A DNA stretch of 64,000 bases from assembly GCF_030014955.1 (NCBI RefSeq), contig NZ_JAGRPV010000001.1, positions 1,488,001 through 1,552,000 on the forward strand. The letters are read 5' to 3'. This stretch comes from Cohnella hashimotonis (GTDB lineage: Bacteria > Bacillota > Bacilli > Paenibacillales > Paenibacillaceae). The notes beneath the pieces are model-generated. The model did no database searches and had not been told where the DNA came from. It saw only the letters and a program-made list of their open reading frames with translations. Every line of letters begins with the position of its first letter. Within the stretch, counting starts at the first letter, position 1. Both the position numbers and the translations under genes were made by a program. Shown piece after piece: positions 28,710-37,741 of the stretch.

Positions 28710-31394
28710 CTAGGTCGCCGCTCCCGCCCGCTCCGACTCGTTTGCGCGCCGTTTGTTCGGCCGTCTGGCAATCAACAGGATTAATTCGACAAGCAGCACG
28801 GGCAGGGTCACGCGCGCAGGATAAGCCAAGTATCGCGGCTCCCAGGTCGGACGGAATTTTTCTTTATATTTGCGCAGCCCCTTGAAGCCGTACCAGTGCC
28901 CGCCGTATTCGTAAAGCCGGTTCGCCAGCTTTTCCTCGCGCATGGCGGCGCGCGCTTCGCCGACGCTGGACAGGGGAGCCATGCCCAGATTAAAGACGGA
29001 ATAGCCCTGATCGTGGGTCCACTCGAGCAGGCGAATGAACAAAAAGTCCATCGTCCCGTTCGGGGTATCCGCGAGATGGCGCATCAGGTCGATGGACATC
29101 GTCCGCCCGTCGTCGTAGCTTGGCGCCAGTGTTGCGAATGCGACCTCCTGTCCGTCCGGCGCCAACAGCGCGGCGATCGGCGCATTTTGCAAATAGGCGG
29201 TCTCGAACCAGCCCAGCGAAAATCCTTTTTCCCGACGGCCTTTGAGCCATGCCGCCGAGATCCGGCCCAGTCGCTCCAGCGTTTGCGGGTCGTACGGAGG
29301 CTGCAGCACCTCGAACCGGTATCCGTCGCGTTCAAAGCGATTAATGACGTTACGAAGATTGGTATTTGCTTTTCCGGCCAGCGAAAACGTCGTCAGATTC
29401 ACCAGCGCTTCTTCGCCCAGCTTAAAAAAGCGATAGCCATTTTCGTGATAAATCGGCAAATAGGCGGGGGCTACCTGGTAAAAAACGACCTCCAGATCGT
29501 ATAAATCGGCATGCCGCTGGCATTCCTGAATGCCGCTGCTGATCAGCGAAGCGTCGCCCAGCGGGTCTCCGAGTACCACAAATTTATTGCGAATGATCGA
29601 ATAAGGAATGAGTACGCGACCGTCGCATGCCCAGAAAAAGCGCTTGTCCCCCGTAAACAGCATATGCGTGAGCAGGTTGCCCTGGGCTCCCTTCAAAAAA
29701 TCGCGAACCCGGTCCAGCTCCTCGGCGGAAGCGCCGCATGCCGTTATTTTGTTCGGTCGCAGCACAAGCGCGAGCGACAGCAGCAGCCAAGTCACGCCGA
29801 GGCCCGTCACGACGGCGATCGTGTGCTCGGTCGGGTTCAGAATCAAATGAAGGTAGCGATTGTCAGGAATCCGGCGCACAAAATTAGGCACGGTACCGGC
29901 GGCTACGATATCGTAAACATAGGCGATGAGCAGGGTGGTCGCGGCCCAGACCGCCATGCGCTCCCGAGGGATCGGCGCGCCGATCCTGTAGAAACGCGCG
30001 CGCGATAAATAAAGCAAGAGCGCGACAAACAGCAGAAAGATCGCTTCCTCGAAATCAAACGCCTTGGTGAACGTAAACAACGCGCCGGCGCACAGCAGGC
30101 CGAGCGTCCACTGATAGGCACGCTTGATTCTGCGGGAGATGCCCCATGACAGAACGATCAGCATCAATCCGATCGTGAGGCTTAATTGGTGGGAAAGGCG
30201 CATGAGCGGCGCGGATAGAAGCTCCTCGGCAAATTCCAGCCGTCCGAGCAGGCCGGGCGTCGCAGCCGACAGGAGCAGCACGCCTCCGCTTAGAAATACC
30301 AGCTTGCCGAGCGCCCATGCGCCGAATTCGGAGATCCAGGCATGCTGGCCGGGGAATTCCCACAAGCGCTGCCAGCCGTTGAGCGAATCCTCCAGCGCGG
30401 CCTCATCGTTATCCGCCGCTTTCTGCCGGTTCTGGGCAAATTCGAATGCGCCAATAATGAGCCCGATGAGCCAAGGGAACAGATAATAGAGGATGCGAAA
30501 TAGAACAAGCACCGCGGCGGTGTGCTCAGGCGCGTAGCCGAGCGCTTGCAGACCGAACAGCGCGATCAGGTCAAAACCCCCGATGCCGCCGGGCGCGAGG
30601 CTCACCAGTCCCGCTACGGCAGCGACGGTGAAGATGCCCATCGCCGTAAGGAAAGGGAGATCCGGAAGCAGCGTCGATCCGACCATCCAGAACACGGCGC
30701 CCGCCAGCGCCCACTCCGCCATGGAGACGAGCACGGATGCGACGATGGTGGAGGGATTCATCCGCGGCAGGCCGCGGTTCAACCATTTCGCATAAAAAGA
30801 AGTGCGTTGAAACAGCAAATAGCCGGGCAGGTAAAGCGCCAGGGCCCAGACGGCATATAGCGTCCAGCGATGGGTTCGAATCACCGCGTCGATCGGAAAA
30901 AGCCCGCAGATCCCTCCCCAAGCCAGAATCGATATCCCTGTGATGGTGATCGTAGAGAGGAAGGCGATGACGGCCGTTATGGTCGGAACCGATAGACCGC
31001 GGTTGCGGTACAGATAGGTGCGCAGCGCGGCTCCGGCCACGCCGGCGAAACCGATGACGCTATTCGAGGTGTTGGCGATCCAAGCAATGCGAAAAGTCGC
31101 CCAGCGTCCGATGGTAAGCCGGAAATGCCGGCGAAGCACGAATTCGTAGCCGCCGACCGCCGCGACGGCAACCAGAGACGATGCGATGAGCAGCAGCAGC
31201 CGCGACGGCTCGATCTGCCGCAATACATGCAGCGTGGCCGCCCAGTCGATTCGGTGGAATTCGGCTTGTCCTTCCCAGACGATGAGTCCGATCACGGCGA
31301 CTGGAATCAGGATTTGGATTACTTTTAACCGGTACAGCGTAGACAAGAGCTTCAGCGCCTTTAGGCGAGGGAGCTCTTTTTTGGTTTTTGCCAT
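28710..31394 (-). CDS. mprF: Phosphatidylglycerol lysyltransferase/flippase MprF
   Basis: 894 aa from the ATG at 31394, seven bases after GAGGAGAAC; the frame stays open another 69 codons upstream without a matching site. The N-terminal 500-odd residues are a polytopic flippase domain (about 14 helices; RHFRLTIGRWATFRI and LAPGGIGGFDLIALFGLQ motifs), and the C-terminal 340 residues are the cytosolic DUF2156 aminoacyl-tRNA-dependent transferase (FWACDGRVLIPYSI, GDPLGD, SLGWFE, MSIDLMRH, NLGMAPLSS). MprF adds lysine (or alanine) to phosphatidylglycerol and flips the product, lowering surface negative charge and sensitivity to cationic peptides. Typical MprF length is about 850 aa, so it is complete. 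It is divergent from the DedA-PAP2 gene at 31594. Confidence 0.93.
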   Translation of the reverse strand: MAKTKKELPRLKALKLLSTLYRLKVIQILIPVAVIGLIVWEGQAEFHRIDWAATLHVLRQIEPSRLLLLIASSLVAVAAVGGYEFVLRRHFRLTIGRWATFRIAWIANTSNSVIGFAGVAGAALRTYLYRNRGLSVPTITAVIAFLSTITITGISILAWGGICGLFPIDAVIRTHRWTLYAVWALALYLPGYLLFQRTSFYAKWLNRGLPRMNPSTIVASVLVSMAEWALAGAVFWMVGSTLLPDLPFLTAMGIFTVAAVAGLVSLAPGGIGGFDLIALFGLQALGYAPEHTAAVLVLFRILYYLFPWLIGLIIGAFEFAQNRQKAADNDEAALEDSLNGWQRLWEFPGQHAWISEFGAWALGKLVFLSGGVLLLSAATPGLLGRLEFAEELLSAPLMRLSHQLSLTIGLMLIVLSWGISRRIKRAYQWTLGLLCAGALFTFTKAFDFEEAIFLLFVALLLYLSRARFYRIGAPIPRERMAVWAATTLLIAYVYDIVAAGTVPNFVRRIPDNRYLHLILNPTEHTIAVVTGLGVTWLLLSLALVLRPNKITACGASAEELDRVRDFLKGAQGNLLTHMLFTGDKRFFWACDGRVLIPYSIIRNKFVVLGDPLGDASLISSGIQECQRHADLYDLEVVFYQVAPAYLPIYHENGYRFFKLGEEALVNLTTFSLAGKANTNLRNVINRFERDGYRFEVLQPPYDPQTLERLGRISAAWLKGRREKGFSLGWFETAYLQNAPIAALLAPDGQEVAFATLAPSYDDGRTMSIDLMRHLADTPNGTMDFLFIRLLEWTHDQGYSVFNLGMAPLSSVGEARAAMREEKLANRLYEYGGHWYGFKGLRKYKEKFRPTWEPRYLAYPARVTLPVLLVELILLIARRPNKRRANESERAGAAT

Positions 31395-31593
31395 AAATGT
31401 TCTCCTCATCCACTGGTCGTACACAAAGTATACCCTGAGCGACCTTTCTGAAAAAATATTTATTTTGCGGCGAACAAGCGCAGCTCGTTTAACGTCCTTT
31501 TTGATATGACCCAAGCCAAGTGTTAAAAGACGGCGCAAGTAGGAATGATACCAACAAGTTGGCCGCACTTGTTCATCGTGGAGGCGATTACCA

Positions 31594-32880
31594 TTGGACA
31601 CGCTGACAAATTTGCTTGCGCACTACGGATATGGACTTATCTTCTTGTTCCTGTGTCTCGAGATGCTCGCGCTGCCGCTTCCCGGCGAAATGATGATGAG
31701 CTATATCGGACTTTTTGTGTATGAACAAAAATTGAGCTGGCTGTTCAGCATCGTATCGGCAGGCACGGGCGTGTTGACGGGCGTGACGCTCTCATACTGG
31801 ATCGGGTACCGGCTGGGCCGGCCGTTTATCGTTCGTTACGGGCATCGCGTCCATCTGACGGAAGCGCGCATAGACAAGCTGACCCTTTGGTTTGAAAAGT
31901 ACGGGGACAAGCTGCTTTTCGTCGCTTATTTTATTCCCGGCGTCCGCCATATAACCGGATATTTTTGTGGCGTGACCCGCATGCCTTTTCGGCGTTATGC
32001 GCTTTATGCTTATACTGGCGCGATATTCTGGGTGGGGTTGTTTATCTCCCTCGGCAAGGTGCTGGGTCCCAAGTGGGAACAGTATCACTCGACGGTCAAC
32101 CGTTATATGATTATTTTCGGCATCGTCTCTGCGCTCGTGGCCGGCCTGGTCTATGTGTACAAAAAGTACAAGGACCGGGTCCTAGAAGCGCTCATGCAGC
32201 AGCTGGCGCATGGGGTGCGCCGTTTTCGTTCGTTCGGGAAGGTACGGCTGCTGCTGTTGGCTGCTTTCGCGGTGTTTATTGTTTTTTTCTCGCTCATGCT
32301 CGGCGTGATTCAAGACTTTTTGGGGCAGGAGTTCGGCCAATTCGACGAGATTGCGTCCTTTCTCGTCATCGCCTCCTTCGGTCCCGGTTGGGACGGATGG
32401 ATGCACGTCTTCGAGCAGCTCGGCACGCTTTATTTGTATGGCCCCGTGCTTGGCCTGACAGCGATTTGGATCATGCTGCGCAGCAAGGAGCGGAGGCTCG
32501 ACCTGATCTTTCTTGTATGGGTTGTCGTAGGCGGAGAGTTGCTCGACGAAATTTTGCGCACGGTCTTCCATCGTCCGGGGCCGGTCGCGGCTGATGTTCA
32601 GCTTTTTAATACGTTCCCCAGCGAAGAAACGCTGATTACCTTGACGGTCTGCGGATTTTCGGCTTTCCTGCTGCTGCGCCACTACCACTTTCGTTATGTA
32701 AGGGTGCCCCTCGTGCTGGGCGTCATCTCGATCTGTCTCGCGGTGGGCGTCAGCCGGATTTATTTCGGGGTGCAGTACCCCAGCGACGTCTTTGCGGGCT
32801 ATGTGTTCGGGGGCGCATGGGTCAGTCTCCATGTGATGCTGCTGGAGATTCTCCGGAAGCTGCGAGCCGTGGGGGATTGA
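31594..32880 (+). CDS. DedA (VTT) - PAP2-like fusion membrane protein
   Basis: 428 aa; TTG start seven bases after GAGGCG. Residues 1-170 are a DedA/SNARE-associated (VTT) domain ([38 protein letters not shown]). Residues about 215-420 have the helix layout of a PAP2 phosphatase, but the three signature motifs are altered: KX6RP is [13 protein letters not shown] is PSEE (Glu345 for the histidine), and SRX5HX3D is [12 protein letters not shown] (Gln394 for the nucleophilic histidine). DedA proteins are linked to lipid scrambling or undecaprenyl-phosphate recycling; the PAP2 part is probably not a normal phosphatase. Only 199 bases separate it from divergent mprF. Confidence 0.88.
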   Translation: MDTLTNLLAHYGYGLIFLFLCLEMLALPLPGEMMMSYIGLFVYEQKLSWLFSIVSAGTGVLTGVTLSYWIGYRLGRPFIVRYGHRVHLTEARIDKLTLWFEKYGDKLLFVAYFIPGVRHITGYFCGVTRMPFRRYALYAYTGAIFWVGLFISLGKVLGPKWEQYHSTVNRYMIIFGIVSALVAGLVYVYKKYKDRVLEALMQQLAHGVRRFRSFGKVRLLLLAAFAVFIVFFSLMLGVIQDFLGQEFGQFDEIASFLVIASFGPGWDGWMHVFEQLGTLYLYGPVLGLTAIWIMLRSKERRLDLIFLVWVVVGGELLDEILRTVFHRPGPVAADVQLFNTFPSEETLITLTVCGFSAFLLLRHYHFRYVRVPLVLGVISICLAVGVSRIYFGVQYPSDVFAGYVFGGAWVSLHVMLLEILRKLRAVGD

Positions 32881-33092
32881 TGGCAGTCGCAACCGGAAGT
32901 CCCGGCAGGCAATCGGCAGGCAATCGGCAGGCAATCGACAATCCTTCCGCAAGATCATGCCTATCGATGAACCGCTAATCGGAAAGGATAGAAAGAGGCC
33001 GTGCTTTCCATCCTGAGTCGGGCGGGGCGATTCGCGGGCAGATGGGCGCGCTATTGGCATGCAGACGATTTTCCGGCGGTTTGCATTTAAAA

Positions 33093-33272
33093 GCCTGCAT
33101 TTTTACATGTATTTTCTGCCGACCAAGGGCACGTGAAAAAATACATGAAAATTTGCAGGCAAATTCAAAGCGCAAGCCGGAAAACGGGCTGATGGAGGAA
33201 AATACCTGCACATTCGCATCTTTTGTTCCCGAAAGGATAGATATCGGCGAAATTAGATGTATATTTGCAGGT
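33093..33272. repeat. Two adjacent inverted repeats sharing CCTGCA arms
   Basis: GCCTGCA...CATGTATTTT at 33093-33115 pairs with AAAATACATG...TGCAGGC at 33138-33160. A second pair, ACCTGCA...GCATCT (33204-33221) with AGATGT...TGCAGGT (33255-33272), follows. All four arms fit CCTGCA-N2-T-N3-CAT. The 650-base gap 32881-33532 holds this structure and the second 51-bp array and no credible gene. Confidence 0.65.
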
Positions 33273-33354
33273 TTGCGTCGAAATGAGGCGACGGGTGACG
33301 ATTGACTGCTGGCGCCCCGGATTTGAAATGAAGCTCCAGGTAGAGATTCTTCGC

Positions 33355-33513
33355 CTAGTGACGCTGTAAAGCGTCTCTTCGCCTTGGTTGGCGTCGAGAT
33401 CCCACCAAGTGGCGCTGTAAAGCGTCTCTTTGCCTTGGTTGGCGTCGAGATCCCGCCAAGTGGCGCTGTACAGCGTTTCTTCGCCACGGATGGCGGCGAG
33501 ATCCCGCCGTCGT
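33355..33513. repeat. Array of three 51-bp palindromic repeat units (array 2)
   Basis: Cores GCGCTGTAAAGCG or GCGCTGTACAGCG start at 33361, 33412 and 33463, exactly 51 bases apart, each followed by TCTCTTCGCC-like sequence and GCGTCGAGATCCC. Core and following bases match array 1 at 28446-28650 (cores ending AGCGTCTCTTCGG there). The two arrays flank the mprF and DedA-PAP2 pair. Confidence 0.9.
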
Positions 33514-33532
33514 CCAATACTGTCGGCTTAGC

Positions 33533-35404
33533 TTAGAAGCCGATATTGTCCTTCAGGTGAATCGTGCCGTTTTTAAACGTCGTATTGGCGCCCTTATCGT
33601 TGATCAGCGTATTGCCCGTGAAGTAGATGTCCTTGATCTGACCGTCGCCCCATACGCCGATTCCGCGATGCGCGGCGTTTTTGATCGTGTTGCCCGTGAA
33701 GGTGACGTTGTCGATGACGCCGGTCGACGCATACACGAGCACGTTCGGATGGTTCTGGGGCTCCTGGATGCCAGTGTGGTCGACCGTATTGCCTTTCACC
33801 GTAACGTTGTTGACGTTGGTCGTATTGTAGGAGCCTTCGCAGGCGATATAAATGCCGGCCATTTGCGTATCCTTGACGGAGTTGCCTTCAATTAATACGT
33901 CTGTACCGCCGACGACGGAGATGCCGCGTGCGAGCGAGCCGTATCCGACATCGTTGTTGCGGATCGTGATGTTATTAACGGCCGGCTCGTCGTAGCTGAC
34001 GACCGCAATCGTATCGTCGCCGACGCCCTTCACCAAGTTGCCTTCGACCGTAATGAAGCTGCTGCCGTTCGTCATATGAATGCCGTCGGCGCCAGTCGAA
34101 TCGACGATGTTGTTCGTGATCCGGCCGCCCTTGGCTTCATAGGTAACCATGATGCCGGCCGTGCTGGACTTGTACACATAAATGCTGTCGATGACAAAAT
34201 TCGTAGCGCTGCGGACGGTGATGCTGTTCTTCTCGTTGGCGCCGTTGCCCCGTGCTACCGTCGTCGCATACGCATGCTTGATGCCGCTCAGCGTGACGCC
34301 GTCGCCCTTGATGTCGATGGAGCCGTTTTGCGGATCGGTCGAGGTAAGCGTCGTCTGGTCCTTGCCTGCGCCGCGCAGGCTGATGCCGTCAAGCGTCAAG
34401 ATCTTGCCGAGCGTGAAGTTGCCGGCCGGGACGGTCACGAGCTTGCCTTGCGTCTTGGCCTTGGTCAGGCACGAGAGGAAGGCCGCGTAGTCATCCTTGC
34501 CGTCGTCAGCGATGGCGCCGCAGCTCGTCACGTCGATGCCTGCTGCCGGCGTAGGCGTCGGAGTTGACGTAGGCGTCGCCGTTGCAGTCGGCTTGGCAGT
34601 AGGCGTCGGAGTAAGTGTTGGTGTTGGCGTTGGTGTTGGCGTCGGGGTTGACGTAAAAGCGGGCGTAGCCGTTGCTGTCGGCTTGGAGACCGGCGTCGAG
34701 GTAGCCGTAGGCGCAGCAGTCGGTTTAACCGTTGGCGTCGGAGTCGTAGTTGGTGTTGATGTTGGGGTTGGAGTAGGAGTTGGTGTTGATGTTGGGGTTG
34801 GAGTAGGAGTTGGTGTCGCAGCCGGCGCATCGGACTTGAATTCGATGGTCGGACTCCAGAGCGTTTCGTCGCTGACGGCTGTATTTTTACGGTTCACGAT
34901 GAAGTAGATGGCCGTTCCCTTTTCGACAGGGACGCTTCCGACGCTTTTCGGGGCGTAGCCTTTGACGTAGATTAGCGTATTTTTCCACAGCAGCTTGCTG
35001 TCCTTCAGGACCGTAACGACGGTTCCGTCACCTTGCTCGGAGCTTCTGGAAACTTCACCGGTGATCGCGATCGTACCCTTGTCCGGCGCGACCCACTTGA
35101 GGACGGAGTCGGCGTTCTCGTCGGGACGCTGCGTATCCTTCGATACCCATGGATAATCGCTGTTCGCAGGCTGCCAGCGCTTGTTGGCAGCATTATAAAC
35201 AAGGTCCGTGTAGATGGAGCCTACGAGTTTCTGATAGTACCATTGATGCTGGCCTTGCACAGTTCCGAAGTCGGCGGCGGCGGAGAAGACTTGCGTGGTC
35301 GTGCTGCTTGCGGCGTATGCCGGCTTTTCGGTAGAAGACGAGAAACCATAAACGACACCGAGAGCCAAAACAAGCGCCATAGCCACCGAACTGAACTTTT
35401 TCAA
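33533..35404 (-). CDS. Secreted right-handed beta-helix (pectate lyase-like) protein
   Basis: 623 aa from the TTG at 35404, eight bases after GGGGG; no better start lies upstream. Signal peptide [19 protein letters not shown] to about AYAA. Residues 33-190 form a beta domain of unknown family ending WSPTIEF. A Pro/Thr-rich linker (DNA 34545-34830) follows. The C-terminal 300 residues are a Pectate_lyase_3-like beta-helix that starts [15 protein letters not shown] and has repeated N-N-I/V-T-V/I-x-G-N-x-V rungs. It may be a lyase, hydrolase or epimerase of a polysaccharide. No SLH anchor, so likely released. It is transcribed alone. Confidence 0.8.
   Translation of the reverse strand: MKKFSSVAMALVLALGVVYGFSSSTEKPAYAASSTTTQVFSAAADFGTVQGQHQWYYQKLVGSIYTDLVYNAANKRWQPANSDYPWVSKDTQRPDENADSVLKWVAPDKGTIAITGEVSRSSEQGDGTVVTVLKDSKLLWKNTLIYVKGYAPKSVGSVPVEKGTAIYFIVNRKNTAVSDETLWSPTIEFKSDAPAATPTPTPTPTSTPTPTPTPTSTPTTTPTPTVKPTAAPTATSTPVSKPTATATPAFTSTPTPTPTPTPTLTPTPTAKPTATATPTSTPTPTPAAGIDVTSCGAIADDGKDDYAAFLSCLTKAKTQGKLVTVPAGNFTLGKILTLDGISLRGAGKDQTTLTSTDPQNGSIDIKGDGVTLSGIKHAYATTVARGNGANEKNSITVRSATNFVIDSIYVYKSSTAGIMVTYEAKGGRITNNIVDSTGADGIHMTNGSSFITVEGNLVKGVGDDTIAVVSYDEPAVNNITIRNNDVGYGSLARGISVVGGTDVLIEGNSVKDTQMAGIYIACEGSYNTTNVNNVTVKGNTVDHTGIQEPQNHPNVLVYASTGVIDNVTFTGNTIKNAAHRGIGVWGDGQIKDIYFTGNTLINDKGANTTFKNGTIHLKDNIGF
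34545..34830 (-). repeat. Imperfect Thr-Pro linker repeat in the beta-helix gene
   Basis: Imperfect hexamers encode TPTPTP stretches mixed with KPTA and STP variants. It is more diverged than the linker at 17503-17690, so older or less prone to slippage. The opposite strand's VGVGVG frame is an artefact. Confidence 0.9.
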
Positions 35405-35570
35405 GAAAAAACCCCCATCGCATGTTTGAGTGTTGGATTGAGTGGGTAAAGACGGAGTGACAGGTCTGTAAAATGAATATCGGCGCTGCGAACGGCGGCA
35501 TGAATATCTTGGCATCACCTTTTCGGGTGCCAGATTATTCCTGCTGCTTTTCGAGCTGAATTACGCCAAC

Positions 35571-35735
35571 TTACACACCATCGCTTCCGTCCTCAGCCTT
35601 ATCCCCAGTCCTACTCTTTGTTGCCTCTCCCGCATGTCCCTCAATATTCCTATTCAGCGGTATCGCCATCCGGACGAGCGCTCCCATAATCGGGCTGCAC
35701 TTCCCATCCGTACGGCAATCTAAAGCCCGCACAAC
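35571..35735 (-). pseudogene. Decayed C-terminal fragment of a sensor histidine kinase
   Basis: Read on the minus strand, one frame gives FRLPYGWEVQPDYGS and, after a shift at about 35673, the next frame gives GALVRMAIPLNRN and runs to a stop at 35571-35573. Joined, these resemble the end of YesM-type kinases (compare RLHFG...GIKI...TTVRIKLP at the window start). No upstream kinase sequence remains; the promoter of the third importer begins there. The match is short and based on eye alignment. The rest of 35405-35830 shows only promoter-like sequence. Confidence 0.4.
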
Positions 35736-35790
35736 GTCAAAACAAAGTTTGATCGTGGATTTAAACTACCGGATCGGCAAAAACCGATGC

Positions 35791-35796
35791 TAAGAT
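35791..35796 (+). promoter_or_regulatory. Candidate -10 box of the third importer operon
   Basis: TAAGAT followed by GAG, the same hexamer and similar placement as in element A (15284). There is no convincing -35, which again suggests an activator-dependent promoter. The ATG inside it (35795) has no ribosome-binding site and is not a start. Confidence 0.4.
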
Positions 35797-35830
35797 GAGC
35801 CTATCTTCCAAGGAAAGGGGCTCGCGAGCA

Positions 35831-36784
35831 ATGAAATCGGTGCGCATACAGGGCAGCCGCCGCACCAGCCGATCAAGCTTCATCGTTACATTAAAACGCA
35901 ACAAATGGCTGTTGTTGTTGGCCGCGCCGGCTACGATCGCCGTCATCCTGTTCTCTTACCTGCCCATGTTCGGCGTCGTACTCGCATTTAAGCGATACAA
36001 CTTTACGGACGGCATATTCGGCAGCCCCTGGTCGGGCTTCGACAACTTCAAGTACTTGTTCGCGACACGGGATGCATTCAACAGTACGATCAACACAGTC
36101 TATTTAAATGCCTTGTTCATCGTATTCTCGCTTCTCGGTTCGATCGTCGTCGCCTTGCTCATGATGGAAGTGCGCAACAAGTGGCTCGTGAAGTCCTATC
36201 AATCGGTGCTGTTTTTTCCTTACTTCATCTCGTGGGTCATCGTCGGCTACTTCGCTTATGCGCTGCTCAACTACGATACCGGCACGGTGAACCGATTGCT
36301 CGAGGCTGCGGGGCTGGATGCCGTTCAGTGGTATACGAAGCCGCAATACTGGCCGGCGATACTGGTACTCGTCTATGTATGGAAAAACGTCGGCTACTTC
36401 AGTCTCATTTACTTGGCGGGAATGCTGGGCATCGACAAGGAGTATTACGAGGCGGCGACGATGGACGGGGCGACCAGGCTCCAGCAGATTCGCAAGATCA
36501 CGCTGCCCCTGCTCGTCCCGCTCATCACCATTATGGTGCTGATGCAGGTCGGAAGAATTTTTTTCGCGGATTTCGGCCTTTTTTTCAACGTGACGCAGAA
36601 CAGCGGCGCGTTGTACAGTACGACCGACGTCATCGACACTTACGTATTCCGCACCTTCCGCGTGCTGGGCGATGCGGGCATGGCTACGGCGGCAGGCTTG
36701 TACCAGGCCATATGCGGGCTGATTCTCGTCTGCATATCCAATTGGCTGGTCAAAAAAGTGAATCCGGACAACGCTTTGTTCTAA
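35831..36784 (+). CDS. ABC transporter permease, LplB/YteP type
   Basis: 317 aa from ATG 35831, ten bases after AAGGAAAGGGG. Six predicted helices, the SYLPMFGVVLAFKRYNF stretch and the EAA loop YYEAATMDGAT...ITLPLLVP identify it as an LplB-type CUT1 permease. First gene of importer operon 35831-39328. No ATPase is encoded nearby. Confidence 0.93.
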   Translation: MKSVRIQGSRRTSRSSFIVTLKRNKWLLLLAAPATIAVILFSYLPMFGVVLAFKRYNFTDGIFGSPWSGFDNFKYLFATRDAFNSTINTVYLNALFIVFSLLGSIVVALLMMEVRNKWLVKSYQSVLFFPYFISWVIVGYFAYALLNYDTGTVNRLLEAAGLDAVQWYTKPQYWPAILVLVYVWKNVGYFSLIYLAGMLGIDKEYYEAATMDGATRLQQIRKITLPLLVPLITIMVLMQVGRIFFADFGLFFNVTQNSGALYSTTDVIDTYVFRTFRVLGDAGMATAAGLYQAICGLILVCISNWLVKKVNPDNALF

Positions 36785-36800
36785 GAAAGGATGTAATGGC

Positions 36801-37670
36801 ATGAGCCGCAAAACCGAATGGGGCCGAGGGCTCGTTCACCTGACGCTGCTTCTTCTCGCCGTCGTCTGCATCGTTCCGCTGCTTCTCGTCGTATCGGCAT
36901 CGTTCTCGGACGAGACCGCGATCGCCGAATACGGCTATACGATCATACCGAAATCGATCAGCTTGTACGCGTACCGCTACATTCTGTCGAATCCGTCGCA
37001 AATTTTTTCGGCCTATGAAGTGACCATTATCGTCACGATCGTCGGCACTGCGCTCAGCCTGTTGATCTCGTCCTGCCTTGCTTATGCGCTGTCCCGACGG
37101 GACTTCGCGTACCGGCGCGGCTTCGCGTTTTTTATTTACTTCACGATGCTGTTCAACGGCGGACTCGTGCCGAGCTATATGCTGGTCACTCAAACGCTGC
37201 ATTTGAAAAACAGTCTGGGCTCGCTCATTCTTCCGTACCTCATCGTACCGTGGTTCGTGCTGCTCCTTAGAACCTACTTTTCCGAAATACCGGAGCCGCT
37301 CCTCGAGAGCGCCAAACTGGAGGGGGCCGGGGAGCTGAGAATCCTGTGGAACATCGTGCTTCCGCTGTCGCTCCCGGCAATCGCCACCGTCGGTTTGTTC
37401 ATCATTTTAATGTATTGGAACGACTGGTATCTGGCGCTTCTGTATCTGGACGACAGCCACAAGTTCCCGCTCCAATATTTGCTGTACACGATCATGCAGA
37501 ACTTGTCCGCGATCAAAGCGAATCCGATGCCGGGAATGGCGATTCATCTGCCCGGCGAAAACACCAGGATGGCCATCGCCGTCCTCGCTACCGGACCGAT
37601 CCTGTTCGTTTTCTTATTCGTACAGCGGTACTTCGTGGCAGGGCTGAAAGTCGGCGCGGTCAAAGGATAA
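36801..37670 (+). CDS. ABC transporter permease, YtcP/YesQ type
   Basis: 289 aa; ATG after AGAAAGGATG-type spacing, 16 bases behind the LplB-type gene. SASFSDETAIAEYGY near the N-terminus, TMLFNGGLVPSYM, the EAA loop LLESAKLEGAG...IVLPLSLP and the C-terminal GLKVGAVKG mark it as partner permease. Confidence 0.93.
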   Translation: MSRKTEWGRGLVHLTLLLLAVVCIVPLLLVVSASFSDETAIAEYGYTIIPKSISLYAYRYILSNPSQIFSAYEVTIIVTIVGTALSLLISSCLAYALSRRDFAYRRGFAFFIYFTMLFNGGLVPSYMLVTQTLHLKNSLGSLILPYLIVPWFVLLLRTYFSEIPEPLLESAKLEGAGELRILWNIVLPLSLPAIATVGLFIILMYWNDWYLALLYLDDSHKFPLQYLLYTIMQNLSAIKANPMPGMAIHLPGENTRMAIAVLATGPILFVFLFVQRYFVAGLKVGAVKG

Positions 37671-37677
37671 CGATAGG

Positions 37678-37700
37678 CTTATACCGGGAGCCCGGATAAG
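37678..37700 (+). promoter_or_regulatory. Intercistronic hairpin between permease and binding protein
   Basis: CTTATACCGG (37678-37687) pairs with CCGGATAAG (37692-37700) with one bulged base and a short GAGC loop. There is no T-run. Probably protects or tunes the downstream binding-protein message. Confidence 0.5.
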
Positions 37701-37741
37701 TATAGATGGACTGCCACACACAGACATAGGGAGGAAAAAGA

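Noticed and set aside
32975..33517. Minus-strand 180-aa frame with a 17-residue repeat
   Set aside because: The peptide repeat is the 51-bp DNA array read in frame (51 = 17 codons); the rest runs through inverted repeats and has no start signal.
34497..34907. Plus-strand Val-Gly repeat frame
   Set aside because: Antisense of the Thr-Pro linker of the beta-helix gene at 33533-35404.
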